DNA of 59,735 bases from SYFY01 sp031385325. GTDB taxonomy: Bacteria > Pseudomonadota > Gammaproteobacteria > Pseudomonadales > Azotimanducaceae. The position numbers and the translations under genes were made by a program. Positions 35,220 to 43,978 of the stretch are shown one piece after another. Where the stretch lies: positions 1 through 59,735 of the forward strand of contig JANNBJ010000075.1 in the NCBI GenBank assembly GCA_031385325.1, in the 5' to 3' direction. The notes below the pieces were generated by a model. The model did not search any database. It was given only the letters and a program-made list of their open reading frames with translations, and was not told the origin of the DNA. The stretch's first letter is position 1. Each line of letters starts with the position of its first letter.

Positions 35220-36258
35220 GGTGCAGTTGGCCCAGCCGTTCACCGTGGTATTGGTTGCCGGCTTGCTCACACCATTGCGGATGTGCCAGATACCACCGCA
35301 CCGTGTGTTCAATACCGGATTCGAAGTTCTGACTGGGCTGCCAGCCAAGCTCATGGGTGATGCGCGAAGGATCGATGGCGTAACGGCGATCGTGGCCAGG
35401 TCGGTCGGGCACGTGAGTAACGCGTGCGTGCATGGCTGCAGCCTCGGCGCCCGTCACTGCAGCAACCGCATCGATCACCGTTCGCACGACTTGCAGGTTC
35501 GTCCGTTCCGCGCGGGCACCGATGTTGTATGTCGCTCCGGGTGAGCCCTTGTCAGCGATACGCCACAGCGCGTCCACATGATCATCCACATACAACCAGT
35601 CGCGAACCTGCAGGCCATCGCCATAAACCGGGATGGATTTACCACCGAGTACATTCAGGATGATCAACGGAATCAGCTTTTCCGGAAACTGATAGGGCCC
35701 ATAGTTGTTGGAGCAGTGAGTGATGATGGTCGGGAGTCCGTACGTGACGTGCCAGGCCTGCACCAGATGGTCTGCCGCAGCCTTGCTGGCGGCGTAAGGG
35801 GAATTTGGGCTGTAGGCTGAGCCTTCGGTAAACACACCGTCGGCGCCTAGCGATCCGTACACTTCGTCCGTAGAAACTTGTACAAAACGGAAGTCGGCGT
35901 GCCGTTTTGCCAATCGGTTGAGTCGCGCACTTTCCAGAAGATTGAATGTGCCGACAACATTGCTCTGGATAAACGGCGCCGGACTGTCGATCGATCGATC
36001 AACGTGGGATTCGGCGGCGAGGTGCAGGATCAACTGCGGCGAAAAATCCCCAACAATCTGATTCAGCGCCTGGCCGTCGCAGAGATCCACTTGTCGGAAC
36101 TCATGATTGGAAAGACCTGCCACTGGGTCCAGACTGGATATCACTGCGGCGTAGCCGAGTTTGTCCAGGGTGAGGATCTGGTGTTCCGGGTTGCTGGCCA
36201 GCAGCCGTACGACAGCCGATCCAATAAATCCTGCGCCTCCTGTTACCACCACACGCAC
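35212..36258 (-). CDS. rfbB: dTDP-glucose 4,6-dehydratase
   Basis: A 348-residue extended SDR enzyme that converts dTDP-glucose to the 4-keto-6-deoxy sugar. The GGAGFIGSA NAD-binding loop, HLAAESHVDRSI, VSTDEVYG and the catalytic YAASKAAADH are present. It is first in the operon rfbB-rfbA-rfbC-rfbD-DUF707. The intergenic region upstream is AT-rich, with a TATAGT hexamer on the minus strand near 36295. Confidence 0.96.
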   Translation of the reverse strand: MRVVVTGGAGFIGSAVVRLLASNPEHQILTLDKLGYAAVISSLDPVAGLSNHEFRQVDLCDGQALNQIVGDFSPQLILHLAAESHVDRSIDSPAPFIQSNVVGTFNLLESARLNRLAKRHADFRFVQVSTDEVYGSLGADGVFTEGSAYSPNSPYAASKAAADHLVQAWHVTYGLPTIITHCSNNYGPYQFPEKLIPLIILNVLGGKSIPVYGDGLQVRDWLYVDDHVDALWRIADKGSPGATYNIGARAERTNLQVVRTVIDAVAAVTGAEAAAMHARVTHVPDRPGHDRRYAIDPSRITHELGWQPSQNFESGIEHTVRWYLAHPQWCEQAGNQYHGERLGQLHHA

Positions 36259-36381
36259 GAGGCTTTGCTCGATTAACTGTCAATAAATTGAACTATACTG
36301 ACGCAAGCCAACGGTGGCCAGTCCTATTGAAGTGATCGCCTCGGCGAGGCTTTGCACGCGACAGTCACCCCTGATGTGCAG

Positions 36382-36708
36382 ATGCGCGATCATCGTCTCA
36401 AGGTCAGCACTTGGTCGGGTCAAGGGGTAGAAAGTGTCATTCGACACTTCGATTCGTTTCGTGGTCTGGCCAGCGACTTTGCCTTGCTGGGTGTCGAAAT
36501 ACTGGCACTGCAGCCGGATGCGATGCTGGTGCGACGTTTACATAGCGGCTCCTGCTCAGGGGGTGGCGAATATGAGCGCACTTTTCTGGTTCCTTTTGTT
36601 ACCGCATCTGATGGGCGTATTGCACACATCGACTGGTTTGACGTTGATCAGGTTGAGCCAGCATTTGTTTGTCTTGATGAACTGTCCCGACCTGAACAAA
36701 TCAGATAA
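36382..36708 (+). CDS. NTF2/SnoaL-like domain fragment
   Basis: A 108-residue protein (the frame also opens at TTG 36352). The pattern VEILALQPDAMLVRR, then a Gly/Ser turn, FLVPFVTASDGRIAHIDWFD and a DELSRPEQ tail, resembles the NTF2-like C-terminal domain found at the end of larger regulators and cyclases. Here it stands alone, so it is either a small one-domain protein or the remnant of a longer gene. It is followed directly by a palindromic repeat. Confidence 0.45.
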   Translation: MRDHRLKVSTWSGQGVESVIRHFDSFRGLASDFALLGVEILALQPDAMLVRRLHSGSCSGGGEYERTFLVPFVTASDGRIAHIDWFDVDQVEPAFVCLDELSRPEQIR

Positions 36709-36710
36709 AT

Positions 36711-36755
36711 CAGGCTCCTAGGAGCCTGTCGAGCTTCTGCCGCGCAGACTCCTAG
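36711..36755. repeat. Dispersed intergenic repeat, short copy
   Basis: An 18-base perfect palindrome CAGGCTCCTAGGAGCCTG (36711-36728) is followed by GAGCTTCTGCCGCGCAGACTCCTAG split over 36731-36755. The second part matches the ends of the repeat at 56685-56884, and the first matches the right end of copy A. It lies between two convergent genes and could end transcription in both directions. Confidence 0.6.
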
Positions 36756-36830
36756 CCTCCGTGGTCCTGCCCTATCGAGCGACATAGTCGTGGCGTCAGG
36801 GATCTGTTGAGCGCGATAAGAGCGTGCGCG

Positions 36831-37694
36831 CTATGCAGCAACAAACGCTGGCTCGACACTGCCCTCATGTGTATTGAGAAGCGGCATCCGGTTGTCATCG
36901 ATCCTTGAATACGCCTGCCGCCACTGCGCCACCCAAACCGGGTCGTGACTATGATCCGGGTGATGCCTGGGTTGCAGGCTTCTCAGCATTGCCGGCGACA
37001 CCTTGGCGAAGAAGCTGCCGACCAAACGCCAGAGCGCCAGTCGACTGCTCAAGCGCGCCCAACGTCCATCTCGTTTCAGCATGACGAGGTAGCCGCGGCG
37101 CGACAGAAACCCGACGTGCAGCGAGGCGTAGAAAAGACCCATAGCGCGCAGAAGCCAGGAACCTGACACCGCTTGAAATACATCAAATGCCACTGACTTG
37201 TGCTCGGTCTCTTCCACCATGTGCCACAAGATCAGTGAAGACACGACAGGGTCGGCGCCGCCAAACAACTTGCGGCGGTCATTGATCAGCCACTCGGTGA
37301 GGCCCATCGTCATGGTTTCAAAGCCGGCGGTATAGGCCAGGCGCCAGTTCAGCGAGCGTTTTGAGAGCCGTTGATAACTCTCTGTCATGCTGGCTTCAAC
37401 CTCTGCCAATTCCGGATAGCCCCCGCGCTTCAACATCTCGTTGTAGCGGCGATGATTGGTGAAGTGCTGAGCTTCCTGACCGATAAAGGCGCGAGCGTCT
37501 TCAAGCAGCTCCGGGTCGGTGATCAGCGGCAGGGCTTCGCGGATGTTCTTGATGAGAAACGGTTCGAGGTACGGCATCGCGAGCGACGCGCCATTCGCCA
37601 TGTGGCTCCACTCCGGCATGGCCGGATTCCAGATGGGTGGAATGTTGTCGTCGAAGGCGAACGGAATCTTGCGGACCTCGATGCCATGGCTCAT
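36831..37694 (-). CDS. Predicted metal-dependent hydrolase (PF10118-like)
   Basis: A 287-residue helical protein of the family annotated as predicted metal-dependent hydrolases. Likely metal ligands are seen in EDARAFIGQEAQHFTNH and in HMVEETEHKSVAFDVFQ (ExxH-type motifs, as in di-iron proteins). The ATG at 37694 has TGGAGG upstream. An open frame extends further but is not convincing. It is preceded by a StyC-like membrane protein on the same strand (17-base gap), so the two are probably co-transcribed. The true reaction is unknown. Confidence 0.75.
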   Translation of the reverse strand: MSHGIEVRKIPFAFDDNIPPIWNPAMPEWSHMANGASLAMPYLEPFLIKNIREALPLITDPELLEDARAFIGQEAQHFTNHRRYNEMLKRGGYPELAEVEASMTESYQRLSKRSLNWRLAYTAGFETMTMGLTEWLINDRRKLFGGADPVVSSLILWHMVEETEHKSVAFDVFQAVSGSWLLRAMGLFYASLHVGFLSRRGYLVMLKRDGRWARLSSRLALWRLVGSFFAKVSPAMLRSLQPRHHPDHSHDPVWVAQWRQAYSRIDDNRMPLLNTHEGSVEPAFVAA

Positions 37695-37711
37695 GGACGC
37701 GCCTCCAGAGA

Positions 37712-38194
37712 TTAGAGAGATTGGTAGTGTTTCCACGCCCCCCAGCCGAGCAGGCCGAAGGCGATATGTACCGCAGTGATCGGTGGCCAGCCCGTGAGAT
37801 AGATCACGTTGTTCGCCAGACTGTCGCCGAACGGTCCGCCGCCGAACGCAAGTCCGCGTGTACCAAACCATGCATTGGCGATGGCCGGAAGCGTAAACAG
37901 CCAGCCAAAGGTCAGCGAGCTGTAGAAGAGCCACGTAAACGCTCGCGCGGTCAACTTCAGGTAAGGACTCGCCATACCAATGACCATCAACAACAGTCCG
38001 TTGGTAATCCCTTCCAGGTGCGCCATCATCCAGGCGCGTGATTCGCCGGGTACTTGTGCCTGCACGTGGTTGACGATCGGCCACAAGTCAATTTCTCCCA
38101 GAAGCTGGAAGAAATGCAGCCAGCCGCTCAGCGCGGCACTGATCAACAGGCCGATGCCATTCAGAACCAATAACGATTTGTGCTTGTCGTTCAC
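37712..38194 (-). CDS. Small membrane protein resembling styrene-oxide isomerase
   Basis: A 160-residue protein with four predicted membrane helices. The motifs AWMMAHLEGITNGLLLMVIG and the turn with RGLAFGGGPFGD resemble StyC-type styrene-oxide isomerases, in which a conserved His binds haem b. Here the His in MAHLEG could play that role. The similarity was judged from memory, so the reaction is only a hypothesis. It pairs with the PF10118 gene downstream. Confidence 0.5.
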   Translation of the reverse strand: MNDKHKSLLVLNGIGLLISAALSGWLHFFQLLGEIDLWPIVNHVQAQVPGESRAWMMAHLEGITNGLLLMVIGMASPYLKLTARAFTWLFYSSLTFGWLFTLPAIANAWFGTRGLAFGGGPFGDSLANNVIYLTGWPPITAVHIAFGLLGWGAWKHYQSL

Positions 38195-38451
38195 CCTTGA
38201 TCCTCGTCTGTTGGTCGGTGTTGTAACTGAACCCTTGTTTGCATCGGGCTGGGCGTTCTGGCCTGCCGGGACATCTTGCTGACCGCTCCAGCTTGATCAC
38301 TTGTGTTCGCCAGGAACATGTCACGATCATCTGCCACAGTCGATCTCTTTCATCGTGATTTGCAGCTGACCCTGCCTTGGTTTGACGTATCCAGAAGGTT
38401 GGCAACGCAAGCAAACAGCTGGACTCATCATCATCTTGCCTGGTAGCTCGT

Positions 38452-38470
38452 CTAGCCCGCACTATCAAGC
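38452..38470. repeat. GAATAGTGCGGG repeat, copy 2 (reverse)
   Basis: CTAGCCCGCACTATCAAGC is, in reverse complement, almost the same as the sequence at 56866-56884 (one base missing). Its first bases (CTA) are the stop codon of the broken SGNH hydrolase on the minus strand. Confidence 0.55.
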
Positions 38471-39410
38471 GCGCCGTTTGGACTGAACGACGACAGGTCA
38501 GAATCTCTCGAATAATACTGCGGCCATTCCGCCAACAATCGTGAGTTCATGACTGCCTCAAAGGCGACCCGATGTCCATTCGCATTCCAGTGGCCATCCA
38601 TCGGGAACTCGAAACGTGCGTCGGTCGTGTTGTGAATCGCGAAAAACGATGGGTCGAGATCGATGACTTCGAAACCGAGATCACTTGCCCGTCTGATGAA
38701 CGCTTTGCGCATGTGCGCAAAGTAGGAATTCTGGCTGGCCTGCGCGGCCTCGGGATACCGAAAACCATCGAGAGTAAACAACACGCGATCCGGAGTGAGC
38801 CCTGGCAGGTGTTGCAGATCCGCGAGGAAAGTGTCGATTGCACGCAGCGACGTCTCGACTCGCGCGGTTTCCATGGAAGTGGCCGTATTGCCTGCATATT
38901 CGAGTTTTCCCGGCGTTGCAGGCGCGTCATATCGCAGGTTGTTCAATCCGAGATTGATGATCAGGTAACGAGCCAGCGCCGATTGCTGCACGATCGAAGT
39001 GAGTGTGCCGCGACGCAGCGGGGTCAATTCAAGTTGCAGCGTGCCGTCAGCAGTCGTGCGGTAATACCAGAAACCTGGCATGGACTTGTAGTCGGTGTGA
39101 CTTTCGTCGAAATCGTTGGCGACCACATTGATCACGAGTGCCTTGGTACCCCACTGTTGATCCGTCCTCGGTTGGTCATGTTGAAGTTCCAGTCTCGCGA
39201 GTAAACAAACTCCCGATCAGGGGTATACCGAAGTACCGGCGCATCAGCGGTGACGGGCAGGGTACGCAGACCGCTGGCCACCGGCAGGAAACGCAGCGTC
39301 ACCTCGAGCAGGGTGATCAGCGTGGAGAAGGTCAGGACAATCGATAACACGGGAAGCAGCCAGCCCCGTCGGCGGACAGAACTTCGAGACTGGTCCTTTG
39401 CTGACGTCAT
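38452..39410 (-). pseudogene. SGNH/GDSL hydrolase-like gene with internal deletion
   Basis: Two out-of-frame pieces of one gene. The N-terminal piece (39410-39132) has a membrane anchor and ends VYSRDWNFNMTNRGRIN. The C-terminal piece (39135-38452, readable back to about 39150 as TKALVINVVANDFDES) carries the later part of the fold, with DGHWNANGH holding the likely catalytic Asp/His. The block between, which would hold the GDS nucleophile motif, is missing and the frame is broken at about 39140. The product, if made, would lack the nucleophile. The TAG end lies in a repeated palindrome (38452-38470). Confidence 0.65.
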
Positions 39411-39886
39411 GGATGCTCCTGTTGGCAGTCGACCCTGCGAGCGTGCGCCCTGGTTTTTGGTAGTTCGGAATGTTCACCAGCGGGAACTGATCAGTCCGCA
39501 CACGGGCCAGTGGATTGCAGTCTCAACGCCCATCGAACCTGGGGCTATGGCAGTCGACAGCCAGGCCACACCTTCGCATGCGCAGTGCCGGCGAGCATAA
39601 TCAATTCGACAGGCCTTTACTGCAGCCATGCCAGGGTCGAGTATCGAGGGTGACATGGTATGGGGCGCCGCGTATCGGCCTGCTTGTGAACCAGGCTACG
39701 TGTGCTTGCTGATTCAATCCAAAAAAGTCCGAAACCCAAACCCGCGCAGCGGTATATGCTCGGTGCATTGCGACCTCGAGGCACAGGTGTAGCCCAACCC
39801 TTGGCTATTGCGAGTCGGCCGCTCTGGATCAAGTGCGTTGCAATTGTTCTGCAGATCAACCTTCCCTCATTCTGGAGTGACGGACC
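39411..39886. other. Gene-free stretch upstream of the selenoprotein gene
   Basis: I recognise no gene in these 476 bases. Short open frames exist on both strands but show no family motif and no good ribosome site. A promoter for the selenoprotein-MFS pair must lie here. TATATG at about 39751 is a weak -10 candidate. Confidence 0.4.
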
Positions 39887-40117
39887 ATGGATATTCGGAT
39901 CACCTACTGCGGCGCCTGAAACTATCTACCCAAAGCGGCCAGTCTGGCTGCGCGGCTCAAGTCTGCCTTCGGCCTGACACCGACGCTGGTCAAAGGTGCA
40001 GGCGGCGTTTTCGACGTCATCGTTGATGGCAAGCTCGTTTACTCCAAATTTGAAACGCATCAATTCCCGGACGAAGGCGCGTTGATCGATCAACTCCGGA
40101 GAGCATCAACAAAGTAG
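39887..40117 (+). CDS. SelW-like selenoprotein (in-frame UGA read as Sec)
   Basis: A 76-residue Rdx-family protein that is visible only if TGA 39917-39919 is read as selenocysteine. It begins MDIRITYCGAU followed by NYLPKAASLAARLK, and U11 is exactly the redox position of the family's CxxU motif. The reading then stays open with typical SelW features (GAGGVFDVIVDGKLVYSK, then a phenylalanine-containing FETHQFPDEG) to TAG 40115-40117. GGAG lies 8-10 bases before the ATG. A stem-loop downstream of the UGA fits a bacterial SECIS. It is probably co-transcribed with the MFS gene 37 bases further on. These proteins are thioredoxin-like and probably act in thiol redox reactions. Confidence 0.88.
39935..39951 (+). 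promoter_or_regulatory. Candidate SECIS hairpin in the selW-like gene
   Basis: GCGGCCA (39935-39941) pairs with TGGCTGC (39945-39951), all seven pairs including one G-U, with a GTC loop. The loop lies about 22 bases after the UGA, within the usual bacterial SECIS distance, and has the G-U expected for SelB binding. Confidence 0.65.
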
Positions 40118-40153
40118 TCCACCAGTAGCCCACACCAAGAGGTTATCGATCTC

Positions 40154-41584
40154 ATGACTCGCGTTCTGCCTATCAGTTCGAAGCTCGGGTTTGGTGTTGG
40201 CCAGACGGCAGAGGGGATTACCCTCATCGTCTTCAGCACATTCACATTGTTCTACTTCAATCAGATCCTTGGCGTTTCGGCGGCATTGACTGGTCTTGCT
40301 CTTGGTATCGCCCTGTTCTTCGACGCTATGACGGATCCACTGGCTGGCTCCATATCGGACCGCCAGCAAACGCGCTGGGGACGTCGACATCCGATGATCG
40401 TTCTATCCGCCGTGCCGCTGGGTTTGTGTGTTGTCGCGCTGTTCAATCCGCCTGCCGGCATGTCCGAGCTGTTCTATTTCGGCTGGTTGGTGGTGTTCGC
40501 AGTCCTCGCACGCCTGTTCCTGACGCTGTACCACATTCCGCATCTGGCGCTCGGCGCAGAGATCGCACATGACTATCTGGATCGGACGAAAGTTTTTGCG
40601 TACAGCCAGTTGTTTGGAACGCTTGGCGCATCGCTGTTCGCATTTCTGATGCTGACGTTTTATTTCCCGACCACGGACGACTCACCCCACGGCATGCTCA
40701 ACCGTGCGGGCTACCTGCCATTTTCATTGTGGGCCGCCTTCGGCATCGTCGTGTCGATCGGTCTGTGTGTGTGGGGTACGGTCAAGGAAATTCCGTTTCT
40801 GCCGGCTGCAAGGTTTGCTGAAGATGAGCGACTGAGTTTGCGTCGCCTGTCGCGCGAAGTGATGACCGCGTTCAGTAACCGCTCCTATCGGATGCTGTTC
40901 TTCGGCTTGTTATTCGCGGTCATCATCCTGGGCATTGAAGCGGTCTTCATGGTCTACATGTATGTGCACTTCTGGGGGCTGGAGACCGAAAGCATGCGGT
41001 GGATGGGACCTACCGCGATCGCAGCTCTGCCTTTTTCCATAGCCCTGGCACCGCTGCTTACCCGCAGATTCAACAAGCGCAAGATCCTTATCGGGCTCTC
41101 TTCCATCATCATCGTGAATTCTAACGTGATGATCTGCCTGCGCCTGTTCACCGATGTTCTGCCCGCCAACGGGACACCTGAGCTGCTCGCCTTGCTGCTT
41201 GCGTTTGTGTTCATCGGAGGGTTGGCCGGCCCAGCGGTGCTGGTCACCTTGAACTCCATGTTCGCTGATATTGCCGATGAACAGGAATTGCTGACGGGTG
41301 AACGCCAGGAGGGCATCATCTTTTCGGCGCAGTCATTCGCCTTCAAGGCTGCGGGTGCGCTGGCGAGTGTGCTCGGTGGTGTGGGGCTGCAGCTGATCTC
41401 GTTTCCGCGTGGCGCGGCGCCCGGCGAAGTTCCGGAGGACACTCTGTTTCTCCTCGGTCTGGTCGCAGGCCCCCTGACCTCCGTGTTCGGCCTGCTCAAC
41501 CTCATGTTTTACATGGGTTACCGATTGAATCGAACTCGGGTGGAAGAAATCCAGCGCGAACTGACTCTGCGGCGTGCGGTCTGA
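40154..41584 (+). CDS. MFS transporter, GPH (MelB-like) type
   Basis: A 476-residue inner-membrane protein with about twelve helices. The loop DAMTDPLAGSISDR followed by WGRRHP is the signature of the glycoside-pentoside-hexuronide:cation symporter family, which imports sugars with Na+ or H+. The substrate is unknown. Family members of this length also occur in lipid and small-acid transport. It follows the selenoprotein gene by 37 bases, with an AGAGG-like ribosome site. It is convergent with the CDF gene. Confidence 0.87.
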   Translation: MTRVLPISSKLGFGVGQTAEGITLIVFSTFTLFYFNQILGVSAALTGLALGIALFFDAMTDPLAGSISDRQQTRWGRRHPMIVLSAVPLGLCVVALFNPPAGMSELFYFGWLVVFAVLARLFLTLYHIPHLALGAEIAHDYLDRTKVFAYSQLFGTLGASLFAFLMLTFYFPTTDDSPHGMLNRAGYLPFSLWAAFGIVVSIGLCVWGTVKEIPFLPAARFAEDERLSLRRLSREVMTAFSNRSYRMLFFGLLFAVIILGIEAVFMVYMYVHFWGLETESMRWMGPTAIAALPFSIALAPLLTRRFNKRKILIGLSSIIIVNSNVMICLRLFTDVLPANGTPELLALLLAFVFIGGLAGPAVLVTLNSMFADIADEQELLTGERQEGIIFSAQSFAFKAAGALASVLGGVGLQLISFPRGAAPGEVPEDTLFLLGLVAGPLTSVFGLLNLMFYMGYRLNRTRVEEIQRELTLRRAV

Positions 41585-41705
41585 ATGCGTGAGGGGCGAA
41601 AGAAACAACTGCATGTCGAGGCCTGAGATCTCAAGCACGCCTGCGCGCATTCCAGTGCGCGGATCCCAGCGTTTTCGCGAATCTCGACGCCCTCGCAACG
41701 CTCCT

Positions 41706-42335
41706 TCACGAATAGTCCGGGGCAGCCATTCGCATCTCGGACCGTGCCTGGCCCAGTACAGTAACTGCGGACTTCATGAACAGCAGGGCCAGCGCCAACC
41801 CAACGACAATGTCCGGCCAGCTTGAGGCGGTCAGCCCTACCCCCATTGCAGCAACCAGCACCGACACGTTGGCAATCAGGTCGTTCCGCGAACAGAGCCA
41901 TACCGAGCTCATGTTCACGTCGTCACTGCGGTGGTGCCAGAGCAAGGCGAAACAGACTCCGTTTGCGACCAGGGCCAACAAGCCGATTACTCCAATGGTC
42001 TCGTAGCCCGGAACGTGTGGTGTTGCCACGGCATACACCACTTGCACAAGTGCCACCAGCCCGAACAGACCCATCACTGAGCCCTTGATTTGTGCAGACA
42101 GCGCTTTCATCCGTGCACCTTGTGTCAGCACATAGATACTGAAACCGTACACCAGGGCATCCCCCAGCATATCGAGAGAGTCGGCCACCAGCGACACCGA
42201 ACCAGCCAGAGTACCCGCCGTAAATTCAACGCCAAACATGAGTGCATTGATAACAAGGACAGTCTTCAGAACCCTGCCCTGACGGTCGCGTAGTGCTTCT
42301 ATTTCACAGGCCTTGTCGTTGCAGCAATCGCTCAT
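41706..42335 (-). CDS. Cation diffusion facilitator family transporter (short form)
   Basis: A 209-residue inner-membrane metal/proton antiporter. Its N-terminus carries Cys pairs (SDCCNDKACE). The metal-site helices VEFTAGTLAGSVSLVADSLDMLGDALVYG and CSRNDLIANVSV carry Asp/Asn metal ligands. It has six helices but lacks the usual cytoplasmic domain of roughly 90 residues, as in other short Cys-led CDF proteins. Zn, Cd or Co export is likely. The ATG at 42335 has TTGGAG upstream. No metal regulator is adjacent. Confidence 0.85.
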   Translation of the reverse strand: MSDCCNDKACEIEALRDRQGRVLKTVLVINALMFGVEFTAGTLAGSVSLVADSLDMLGDALVYGFSIYVLTQGARMKALSAQIKGSVMGLFGLVALVQVVYAVATPHVPGYETIGVIGLLALVANGVCFALLWHHRSDDVNMSSVWLCSRNDLIANVSVLVAAMGVGLTASSWPDIVVGLALALLFMKSAVTVLGQARSEMRMAAPDYS

Positions 42336-42491
42336 GATGATCTCCAACTTTTGTCTGACAATAACCGGGGTCTGGGGAACACAACAGTTTGCCCGGAAAC
42401 GCGACTGATCCATCAACTGCTGCGGCTATCCTTGTTTCGCCACCAGAGAATCCGATGCTTGCGGCTGGATGTGGTTGCGCCTGCGGAATGA

Positions 42492-43184
42492 TCAATGAAG
42501 GCAGCAACGCTTGAACTTTTTGCCGCTTCCGCAGGGACACGGATCGTTGCGGCCAACACTCGGGCCTGCACGACGAAATGGTAAACGCTCAGTCGATCGA
42601 GCTGCAAACCACCTGGCATGAATCGCCCTCACGTTTGGTGCGATGGATTCTCGAAGCGCTTCAACTTCCGACTTGTCGGCAAGCGCGAAAGCACTCCAGT
42701 CGGATTCTGCGGTAAACGCACGGATCGGCGTCAGCAGACTGTCCATTTCCACGCCGCCGCCGCGCCATTCCTGGGCGCACAATCGCACTCCTCGCAGATA
42801 GCCTTCGCACCACTCGTCGACAAGCCGGATGACTTTGCCTTCTACCTCCCGTTCCTCGCACATCAGTTCGAAGGCGGCTGAATCATCCATCAGGAGATCA
42901 ATAATGCTGTTGGAGTGCCGCATGACCAGACTCATGAAGGTCTCAAACTCCTTCGCATCTTCCCACGCCGGTTCAATATCTCCCCACAACGCCGGTATCC
43001 AGCGAGAGGGGGGCAGCACAATTGGGCCACTGACGATAGCCGTCAGGAACCCGTCAAGTTCTGAAATGCAAAGCACCCCCTCGTCCTGACCCTGCGCAAC
43101 TTCATCGTCATCGTTGCGGTTCAGAAGCATGTCATCCAGCAGACTCAACTCCTGTTCGGTCAAGGATTCGAAAAGGTTCAACAT
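42492..43184 (-). CDS. UPF0149/YecA family protein with SEC-C zinc motif
   Basis: A 230-residue cytoplasmic protein. The first about 170 residues (SLTEQELSLLDDML, ELDGFLTAIVSGPIVLPPSRWI) are the UPF0149/YgfB-YecA fold. The C-terminus NDPCPCGSGKKFKRCC is the SEC-C zinc motif, also found at the end of SecA. The ATG at 43184 has AGGA upstream. An earlier in-frame ATG (43238) is less likely. It overlaps the small ORF before it by 7 bases. The molecular function is unknown. Confidence 0.88.
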   Translation of the reverse strand: MLNLFESLTEQELSLLDDMLLNRNDDDEVAQGQDEGVLCISELDGFLTAIVSGPIVLPPSRWIPALWGDIEPAWEDAKEFETFMSLVMRHSNSIIDLLMDDSAAFELMCEEREVEGKVIRLVDEWCEGYLRGVRLCAQEWRGGGVEMDSLLTPIRAFTAESDWSAFALADKSEVEALRESIAPNVRAIHARWFAARSTERLPFRRAGPSVGRNDPCPCGSGKKFKRCCLH

Positions 43185-43408
43185 CTGTTCCTGCCCGGTT
43201 TTCGATACGGCGCGAATTGAAGGGTCATGAAATGGCAACGAAACCCGATGTTCTCGAGGTGATGGTTGTTCTCCAGGTCAGCTTCCTCCGCCAGTCTTTG
43301 AATCACGAGCTTCCAGGGCCAGCCGTTGTCGCGAAGGTACTCTTCTGACCGAACCAAACGAATCCCTGCAGAAGGAAGGTTGTCACAGGTGTGCACGGAT
43401 TCCATCAT
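43178..43408 (-). CDS. Small hypothetical protein upstream of the YecA-like gene
   Basis: A 76-residue candidate with a good GAGG ribosome site before ATG 43408. Its end overlaps the start of the YecA-like gene by 7 bases, as in translational coupling. Residues about 15-50 (IRLVRSEEYLRDNGWPWK, then a charged helix) look protein-like, and the C-terminus is basic. I recognise no family. It may be a gene fragment. Confidence 0.4.
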   Translation of the reverse strand: MMESVHTCDNLPSAGIRLVRSEEYLRDNGWPWKLVIQRLAEEADLENNHHLENIGFRCHFMTLQFAPYRKPGRNRC

Positions 43409-43427
43409 GAGCCCTCACCAATCAAGA

Positions 43428-43876
43428 TTACGTCAATTGTTTCGCAACGAGCGGCGCGAAGGCAACACCGGCCCGCAGTCGCTCCATTTCCAGGAGAAAC
43501 TCATTCATGTGCTTTGGGGAAATCATGACCTGGGAGCCGGCGCCGTAGTCGATCCGCAGCCGGTCCAGTGAAAGTGCGGGGCTGGATAGCGGGTTTCTCG
43601 TCCGCGAAATGTCTGAAATCCCGCGATTGGAACACGCCAGCGGAAAGGTCCACATCGGATTGCAAGTGCTTCCTGGGTCAAGACATACCTCGTGCCAAGG
43701 CAGATCCACAGTGGCAGACCTGCGCCCAGAATGGTGATGAATGATACGAACGCGATTGCACCGGGTGCTGCATTCATCAGCATGAACACAGATACGCCGA
43801 GGGTTGCCGACATCGAAACAATGAAAGCGATCAACAACCATGCATCGATTTTGGATCTGTACACCTTCGCAGTCAT
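43428..43876 (-). pseudogene. Frameshifted PH-domain-like membrane protein
   Basis: The N-terminal part (from ATG 43876) has two membrane helices and continues as LGTRYVLTQEALAIRCGPFRWRVPI. The expected continuation, SDISRTRNPLSSPALSLDRLRIDYG and then VMISPKHMNEFL, lies in another frame to 43428. Adding one base or removing two around 43612-43622 would restore a protein of about 149 residues. This is either a true frameshift or a sequence error. The fold resembles bacterial PH-domain proteins of unknown role. Confidence 0.6.
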
Positions 43877-43978
43877 GACACTTCTTGCGATCAATGCGAA
43901 CAAGTTCGTCGCAACATCAGCTACTCCAAGTGCCGGATCGTCCCCCATCGACAGCAGCCGGACGTCCTGACGATTCGC

